A stretch of 64,000 nt of DNA, from contig NZ_LRXL01000026.1 of NCBI RefSeq assembly GCF_001637325.1, positions 1 to 64,000 on the forward strand, written 5' to 3'. The number at the start of each line of letters is the position of its first letter. The stretch's first letter is position 1. Below are positions 59,092-64,000 of this stretch, piece after piece. A program made the position numbers and the translations under genes. The notes below the pieces were generated by a model. The model was not told the origin of the DNA and made no database searches. It was given only the letters and a program-made list of their open reading frames with translations. The DNA is from Cochleicola gelatinilyticus (GTDB taxonomy: Bacteria; Bacteroidota; Bacteroidia; Flavobacteriales; Flavobacteriaceae).

Positions 59092-60084
59092 TTAGTCTTT
59101 ATCTAATTTATATTTTGAAAGATCCATTCCGAAGTTCAGGCCTTTTACGTTCACTAACTCTTCTAATTCAGTTAATGATTTTTTCCCGAAGTTTCTGAAT
59201 TTCATCAAATCGTTTTTATTGTAAGATACTAAGTCTCCTAATGTATCTACTTCCGCAGCTTTTAAACAGTTTAGTGCACGAACTGAAAGGTCCATGTCTA
59301 CTAATTTAGTTTTAAGCAACTGACGCATGTGCAATGATTCCTCATCGTATGTTTCAGTTTGAGCAATTTCATCTGCTTCCAGAGTAATACGCTCATCACT
59401 AAATAACATAAAGTGGTGAATTAACGTTTTTGCAGCTTCAGTTAATGCATCTTTTGGATGTATAGAACCGTCGGTAATGATTTCGAAAACTAATTTTTCG
59501 TAATCTGTTTTCTGCTCAACACGGAAATTCTCAATGCTGTATTTAACATTTTTAATTGGAGTGTAAATAGAATCTGTGAAAATGGTACCTAATGGTGCAT
59601 TTGCTTTTTTATTCTCTTCAGCAGGAACATATCCTCTACCCTTTTCAATCGTGATCTCAAAATTAAGATTCACTTTAGCATCCATGTTACAGATAACTAA
59701 ATCTGGATTTAACACTTGAAATCCTGAAATAAATTTCTGAAAATCACCGGCTACTAATTGTTTCCCTCCATTAACGGAAATAGTTACTGTTTCATTATCG
59801 ATCTCATCGATCTGTCTTTTGAAACGTACTTGTTTCAAATTAAGGATGATTTCGGTAACGTCTTCTACGACTCCTGCAATGGTTGAAAATTCATGATCTA
59901 CACCTTCAATACGAACGGATGTAATCGCGAAACCTTCCAATGAGGAAAGTAATACACGTCTTAATGCGTTCCCTACGGTTAATCCGTATCCAGGTTCCAA
60001 AGGGCGAAATTCAAATTTCCCTTCGAAATCGGTAGAATTAATCATGATAACTTTATCAGGCTTCTGAAAACTAAATACTGCCAT
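59092..60084 (-). CDS. rpoA: RNA polymerase alpha subunit
   Basis: 330 residues. N-terminal dimerisation/assembly domain ([28 protein letters not shown]) and C-terminal alpha-CTD (about 255-320: [34 protein letters not shown]). Part of the alpha operon. Confidence 0.97.
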   Translation of the reverse strand: MAVFSFQKPDKVIMINSTDFEGKFEFRPLEPGYGLTVGNALRRVLLSSLEGFAITSVRIEGVDHEFSTIAGVVEDVTEIILNLKQVRFKRQIDEIDNETVTISVNGGKQLVAGDFQKFISGFQVLNPDLVICNMDAKVNLNFEITIEKGRGYVPAEENKKANAPLGTIFTDSIYTPIKNVKYSIENFRVEQKTDYEKLVFEIITDGSIHPKDALTEAAKTLIHHFMLFSDERITLEADEIAQTETYDEESLHMRQLLKTKLVDMDLSVRALNCLKAAEVDTLGDLVSYNKNDLMKFRNFGKKSLTELEELVNVKGLNFGMDLSKYKLDKD

Positions 60085-60177
60085 ATTTTCTTCGTTTTAA
60101 TTGTTATTTAGTTGCGCGATTTAAAAGTTTGAAGAACACTAAAAATCCTTTGGCTAAATACCAATATGATTATTTTA

Positions 60178-60783
60178 TTATTTAGAATATAATTCGACGA
60201 TAAACTGAACGTTTATGTTTTCTGGAATCTGAATTAGTTGTGGAACAGAAACAAACGTTCCTTCTTTCTTTTCAGTATTCCAAGTGATCCATTCGTAAAC
60301 ATGATTTGCGTTTGCTAATGAATTTTGAATAGCTTCAAGAGACTTCGATTTCTCTCTTACTGCTACTACATCCCCTGCTTTAAGTTGGTAAGAAGGAATG
60401 TTTACTTTTTCACCATTTACAGTAATGTGACGGTGAGAAACTAACTGTCGTGCTGCAGGACGACTAGACGCAATGCCCATACGAAACACAACGTTATCTA
60501 GGCGTGACTCTGCTAATTGTAATAATACCTCACCTGTAATTCCAGGAGCAGCAGTTGCTCTCTTAAACATATTTCTGAATTGCTTTTCCAAAATACCATA
60601 GGTGTATTTCGCTTTTTGCTTTTCCATTAATTGGATTGCGTATTCAGATTTTTTTCCACGACGACGGTTATTACCGTGTTGTCCTGGAGGATAATTTCTT
60701 TTTTCAAAAGACTTATCGTCTCCGAAGATAGCTTCACCGAATTTTCGGGCTATTTTAGTTTTTGGACCAGTATATCTTGCCAT
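60178..60783 (-). CDS. rpsD: 30S ribosomal protein S4
   Basis: 201 residues with the S4 RNA-binding fold: [21 protein letters not shown], Arg-rich [10 protein letters not shown], and the S4 domain [19 protein letters not shown] region. Binds 16S rRNA early in assembly and in many bacteria represses its own operon. Confidence 0.96.
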   Translation of the reverse strand: MARYTGPKTKIARKFGEAIFGDDKSFEKRNYPPGQHGNNRRRGKKSEYAIQLMEKQKAKYTYGILEKQFRNMFKRATAAPGITGEVLLQLAESRLDNVVFRMGIASSRPAARQLVSHRHITVNGEKVNIPSYQLKAGDVVAVREKSKSLEAIQNSLANANHVYEWITWNTEKKEGTFVSVPQLIQIPENINVQFIVELYSK

Positions 60784-60893
60784 TTCTAATTTGTTATGAA
60801 GGGGAAATCTAAATTAAGGTCTTACGTTAATCCTCTAGACTTCTAAGTTCCTTCGATTGATATTTATTAAATAATTCGCGAAAATAAACAATT

Positions 60894-60933
60894 TTTTAGA
60901 ACTACGACACCATAAAGTTTCGTAGTTCTAAAA
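60894..60933 (-). promoter_or_regulatory. Hairpin in the rpsK-rpsD gap (possible S4 leader)
   Basis: TTTTAGAACTACGA (60894-60907) pairs perfectly with TCGTAGTTCTAAAA (60920-60933) over 14 bp around a 12-base loop. It is not followed by a T tract on either strand. Its place just before rpsD suggests a candidate ribosomal-protein leader; an S4-Bacteroidia type leader is known to me, but identity is not shown here. Confidence 0.5.
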
Positions 60934-60943
60934 TAATAAATTG

Positions 60944-61354
60944 TTATACTCTTCTTCTTTTTGGAGGACGACATCCATTATGTGGCATTGGCGTAACATC
61001 GATAATTTCGGTTACTTCAATACCTGCGTTGTGGATAGTACGTATTGCAGATTCTCTTCCATTTCCAGGTCCTTTTACATAAGCTTTCACTTTACGTAAA
61101 CCGGCACCGTGTGCAACAGAAGAAGCATCTTCAGCTGCCAATTGAGCAGCGTAAGGTGTGTTTTTCTTAGAACCTCTAAATCCCATTTTACCGGCAGAAG
61201 ACCAAGAGATCACATCTCCGTTCTTGTTGGTTAAAGAAATAATGATATTGTTGAAAGAAGCCGTAATATGAGCTTGTCCAACAGATTCAACATTTACTTT
61301 ACGTTTCTTTGTACCTTTAGCGCTTTTCGCACCTTTTGAGCTAGTTTTTGCCAT
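60944..61354 (-). CDS. rpsK: 30S ribosomal protein S11
   Basis: 136 residues. The basic N-terminal extension is followed by the S11 core ([30 protein letters not shown], and the end [15 protein letters not shown]). Alpha operon, 11 bases after rpsM. Confidence 0.96.
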   Translation of the reverse strand: MAKTSSKGAKSAKGTKKRKVNVESVGQAHITASFNNIIISLTNKNGDVISWSSAGKMGFRGSKKNTPYAAQLAAEDASSVAHGAGLRKVKAYVKGPGNGRESAIRTIHNAGIEVTEIIDVTPMPHNGCRPPKRRRV

Positions 61355-61365
61355 ATCTCTAGGTA

Positions 61366-61740
61366 TTATTTAGTTGCTTTTTTCTTGTTAGCAACTGTTT
61401 TACGTTTTCCTTTTCTTGTTCTTGAGTTATTCTTAGTTCGTTGTCCTCTTAAAGGAAGACCCGATCTGTGACGAATACCTCTGTAACAACCAATATCCAT
61501 TAAGCGTTTAATACTTAATTGAACTTCACTACGTAATTCACCTTCGATTTTGAAAGATCCTACAGTTTCACGAATTTTTCCGATTTCATCATCGTCCCAT
61601 TCGCTAACTTTTTTGTCTTCGCTAACTCCGGCTTTCTCTAATATCTCTTGAGCACGGCTTTTACCGATCCCAAAGATATACGTTAACGCGATTACACCCC
61701 TTTTTTGTTTAGGAATATCTACACCTGCGATTCTTGCCAT
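61366..61740 (-). CDS. rpsM: 30S ribosomal protein S13
   Basis: 124 residues. Canonical start [31 protein letters not shown], and the C-terminal [18 protein letters not shown]. Contacts the P-site tRNA in the head of the 30S subunit. Separated from rpmJ by 3 bases. Confidence 0.96.
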   Translation of the reverse strand: MARIAGVDIPKQKRGVIALTYIFGIGKSRAQEILEKAGVSEDKKVSEWDDDEIGKIRETVGSFKIEGELRSEVQLSIKRLMDIGCYRGIRHRSGLPLRGQRTKNNSRTRKGKRKTVANKKKATK

Positions 61741-61743
61741 AAC

Positions 61744-61860
61744 TTATCCTTGTCTTTGTTTGAACCTAGGGTTCTTTTTATTAATTACATATAAACGGCC
61801 TTTTCTGCGTACAATCTTGCAGTCGGCACTTCTCTTTTTTACTGATGCTCTAACTTTCAT
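61744..61860 (-). CDS. rpmJ: 50S ribosomal protein L36
   Basis: 38 residues ([19 protein letters not shown]..., ending RFKQRQG). It is too short for most frame lists but clear from sequence and position between rpsM and infA. The single Cys kept here (ADCK) is fewer than the four-Cys zinc form, so it is a zinc-free (C-) type of L36. One base separates it from infA. Confidence 0.93.
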   Translation of the reverse strand: MKVRASVKKRSADCKIVRRKGRLYVINKKNPRFKQRQG

Positions 61861-61861
61861 T

Positions 61862-62077
61862 TTAGTATCTGTATGTTATGCGAGCCTTTGTTAAATCGTA
61901 TGGGCTCATTTCTAATTTTACTTTATCTCCAGGTAATAATTTAATATAGTGCATACGCATCTTACCTGAAATGTGTGCAGTAACTATATGTCCGTTTTCT
62001 AACTCAACACGAAACATAGCATTCGATAATGCTTCAACTATGCTTCCATCTTGTTCTATTGCGGGTTGTTTTGCCAT
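61862..62077 (-). CDS. infA: Translation initiation factor IF-1
   Basis: 71 residues, an OB-fold protein: [39 protein letters not shown] and [18 protein letters not shown]. Lies between secY and rpmJ as usual. Confidence 0.96.
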   Translation of the reverse strand: MAKQPAIEQDGSIVEALSNAMFRVELENGHIVTAHISGKMRMHYIKLLPGDKVKLEMSPYDLTKARITYRY

Positions 62078-62160
62078 TCTTAATTTTAAATTTTAATTAT
62101 TAATACGAACTGTTTGTTTCAATAGTCATACCAATAACTACACTCAATATTTAAATTAGT

Positions 62161-63504
62161 TTATGCTACTGCTTTCCTATTCTTACCGGACTTCATAAGA
62201 CCGTCATAATGTCGGTTCAATAAGTACGAATTGATTTGTTGCATGGTATCGATAGCAACCCCTACCATAATCAATAGAGAGGTTCCGCCATAAAATAAAG
62301 CCCATCCTTGCTGAATTCCTAACAACTTCACAACGAACGCTGGAAAAATAGCGATCAAAGCTAAGAATATAGATCCAGGCAATGTAATCTGTGACATTAT
62401 TCTATCTAAAAATTCTGCGGTATCTGTACCTGGTTTAATACCTGGAATAAATCCACCACTTCTTTTTAAATCGTCCGCCATTTTATTGGTTGGAACTGTT
62501 ATCGCTGTATAGAAATAGGTAAAGATGATGATCAACACTGCAAACATAACATTATACCAAAGTCCAAAAATATCACTGAAATTAGCTTGAAGCGATTGTG
62601 CAAATTCACTATCTGATAGCCCCGCTACTGCAGAGGGAACAAACATAATTGCCTGAGCAAAAATAATAGGCATTACTCCTGAAGCATTTAACTTTAACGG
62701 AATAAACTGTCGCGCGCCAAAAATATTTTTTTCATACGCTCCACTAGCTGTTCGTCTCGCATATTGTACTGGTATCTTTCGGACCGCCATAACCAACATA
62801 ATACATGCAAGAATAATAACAAACCAAATGACCAGTTCTATAAGAATCATGATTAACCCTCCGTTCGATTCAAATACTCTCGCGGCAAATTCCTGAACAA
62901 AAGATAATGGCAAAGTGGCAATAATACCCACCATAATTAAGATAGAGATACCATTTCCAATTCCCTTATCAGTAATCTTTTCTCCCAGCCACATTGCAAA
63001 TACACAACCTGTAACTAAAATGATTACAGAAGAAACATAAAACATTGGTGTTTGTCCTAATATAAATGCTTCAGCTGGTACTCCTAAGGCTGGAAGACCT
63101 GCTAAATAACTAGGCGCTTGAACCAAACAAATACCGATAGTTAACCATCGAGTAATTTGATTGATTTTCTTTCTACCACTTTCTCCTTCTTTTTGTAATT
63201 TCTGAAGGTATGGCACCGCAATCTGCATCAATTGAACCACAATGGAAGCAGAGATATATGGCATAATACCTAATGCAAAAACGGAAGCATTAGCAAACGC
63301 CCCTCCTGTAAATGCATTTAATAAACCACCAATTCCTCCGGCATCAAATTTTCCGGAGAATTCTGCTAATCTCGAAGCATCGATACCTGGAAGCACCACC
63401 TGTGCACCGAATCGGTATACAAGTAATAAACCCAAGGTAACCATAATACGATTACGCAGTTCCTCTATTTTCCAAACATTCTTTAAGGTATCAATAAATT
63501 TCAT
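62161..63504 (-). CDS. secY: Preprotein translocase subunit SecY
   Basis: 447 residues with ten membrane helices; the channel of the Sec translocon. Landmarks: RNRIMVTLGLLLVYRFGAQVVLPGID near the start, the helix-2 and -7 regions (GIMPYISASIVVQLM, GIGNGISILI) and a short charged tail. Works with SecDF, YidD and Ffh in this window. Confidence 0.96.
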   Translation of the reverse strand: MKFIDTLKNVWKIEELRNRIMVTLGLLLVYRFGAQVVLPGIDASRLAEFSGKFDAGGIGGLLNAFTGGAFANASVFALGIMPYISASIVVQLMQIAVPYLQKLQKEGESGRKKINQITRWLTIGICLVQAPSYLAGLPALGVPAEAFILGQTPMFYVSSVIILVTGCVFAMWLGEKITDKGIGNGISILIMVGIIATLPLSFVQEFAARVFESNGGLIMILIELVIWFVIILACIMLVMAVRKIPVQYARRTASGAYEKNIFGARQFIPLKLNASGVMPIIFAQAIMFVPSAVAGLSDSEFAQSLQANFSDIFGLWYNVMFAVLIIIFTYFYTAITVPTNKMADDLKRSGGFIPGIKPGTDTAEFLDRIMSQITLPGSIFLALIAIFPAFVVKLLGIQQGWALFYGGTSLLIMVGVAIDTMQQINSYLLNRHYDGLMKSGKNRKAVA

Positions 63505-63516
63505 TGGGATGCTTTA

Positions 63517-63969
63517 TTACATTGTTACTACTTCACCACCGGCCGCTTCAATAGCTTTCGCTGCTGTGGCAGTAAACTTATGTGCAGATACTTTCAATTT
63601 TGCCTTTAATTCTCCTCTTCCTAAAATCTTCACCATTTCATTTTTCCCAACAAGACCAAGTCCAATTAGAGTTTCAAAGTCAACTGTACCTTCTATCTTT
63701 TTGTCGTCTACCAATTGCTGAAGTACATCAAGATTTACACCTTGATATTCCTTACGATTGATATTTGTAAATCCAAACTTAGGAACACGACGTTGCAAAG
63801 GCATTTGTCCACCTTCAAATCCGATTTTCTTGGAGTATCCAGAACGAGACTTTGCACCTTTATGACCACGAGTTGCAGTTCCTCCTTTACCGGATCCCTG
63901 TCCGCGACCTACGCGTTTTCCTTGTCTTTTAACCGAACCATCGGCTGGTTTTAAGCTACTTAAATCCAT
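63517..63969 (-). CDS. rplO: 50S ribosomal protein L15
   Basis: 150 residues: MDLSSLKPADGSVKRQGKRVGRGQGSGKGG (shortened; positions 1-30) is the Gly-rich arm, followed by GHKGAKSRSGYSKKIGFEGGQMP and a C-terminal globular part. 12 bases before secY. Confidence 0.96.
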   Translation of the reverse strand: MDLSSLKPADGSVKRQGKRVGRGQGSGKGGTATRGHKGAKSRSGYSKKIGFEGGQMPLQRRVPKFGFTNINRKEYQGVNLDVLQQLVDDKKIEGTVDFETLIGLGLVGKNEMVKILGRGELKAKLKVSAHKFTATAAKAIEAAGGEVVTM

Positions 63970-63979
63970 TTTTTTTATC

Positions 63980-64000
63980 TTAAGCGGTTTCTACAGAAAC
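63980..64000 (-). CDS. rpmD: 50S ribosomal protein L30, 3' end only
   Basis: The last codons (reading VSVETA-stop) enter from the right edge, 10 bases before rplO. Identity rests on the conserved order rpmD-rplO-secY; only six residues are visible. Confidence 0.7.
   Translation of the reverse strand, partial: VSVETA

Noticed and set aside
63242-63721. 159-residue plus-strand frame across secY and rplO
   Set aside because: Spans two core genes in antisense; not conserved-looking.

Overview
The window reads as chromosome of a low-GC marine-type Flavobacteriaceae (Bacteroidota). The evidence is: promoter-like boxes of the Bacteroidota type (TAnnTTTG) instead of Shine-Dalgarno sequences, a fused SecDF, a GyrB of about 646 residues, several proteins with type IX secretion (T9SS) sorting signals, DUF2911 and DUF192 lipoprotein families, and the alpha/spc ribosomal operon followed by carA-eno-gltA. 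No tRNA, rRNA, CRISPR array, insertion sequence, integrase or phage gene was seen.

Layout. 1-1778: 5' part of a large secreted repeat protein (minus strand, runs off the left edge). 1941-5866: folE, cysS, yidD, lgt and a DUF192 lipoprotein (plus). 6202-14302: secDF, a small membrane-anchored protein, mdh, a probable outer-membrane protein and gyrB (minus). 14578-17066: two tandem DUF2911 proteins, queE and a lipoprotein form of RidA. 17139-22396: HerA-like ATPase, small lipoprotein and membrane proteins, a VOC protein, AI-2E-type permease, DCC protein, YkvA-like protein (plus). 22465-24760: folD and ffh (minus). 24947-28639: Crp/Fnr-like regulator, ABM-domain protein, Old Yellow Enzyme homologue and aldehyde dehydrogenase. 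28841-34902: uncharacterised secreted/outer-membrane genes, an RhlE-type helicase and a secreted M28 peptidase. 34966-43545: one 8.6-kb gene for a 2859-residue surface protein built from two duplicated DUF285 (BspA-like) modules, Ig/FN3-like domains, about 13 HYR-like units and a C-terminal sorting domain. 43576-54119: argS, small unknowns, an SDR/DUF2867 protein, two pentein-fold guanidine hydrolases (ctlX and a DDAH-like enzyme), gltA, eno, carA. 54202-58390: four envelope genes (two probable beta-barrels, a 572-residue lipoprotein, a T9SS cargo) sitting between carA and rplQ. 58468-64000: rplQ, rpoA, rpsD, rpsK, rpsM, rpmJ, infA, secY, rplO and the end of rpmD.

How the genes work together. 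Most of the window is core metabolism, translation and protein export (SecY, SecDF, YidD, Ffh, Lgt). The accessory content is almost all cell-surface material. The best candidates for undescribed biology are the duplicated-module giant surface protein, the lipoprotein/two-barrel cluster at 54202-57038 flanked by two near-identical terminator hairpins, and the translationally coupled unknown pair at 29732-31407. Several start sites were moved downstream of the longest open frame because a TAnnTTTG box lies on or inside the extension; some of these genes would then have extremely short mRNA leaders.
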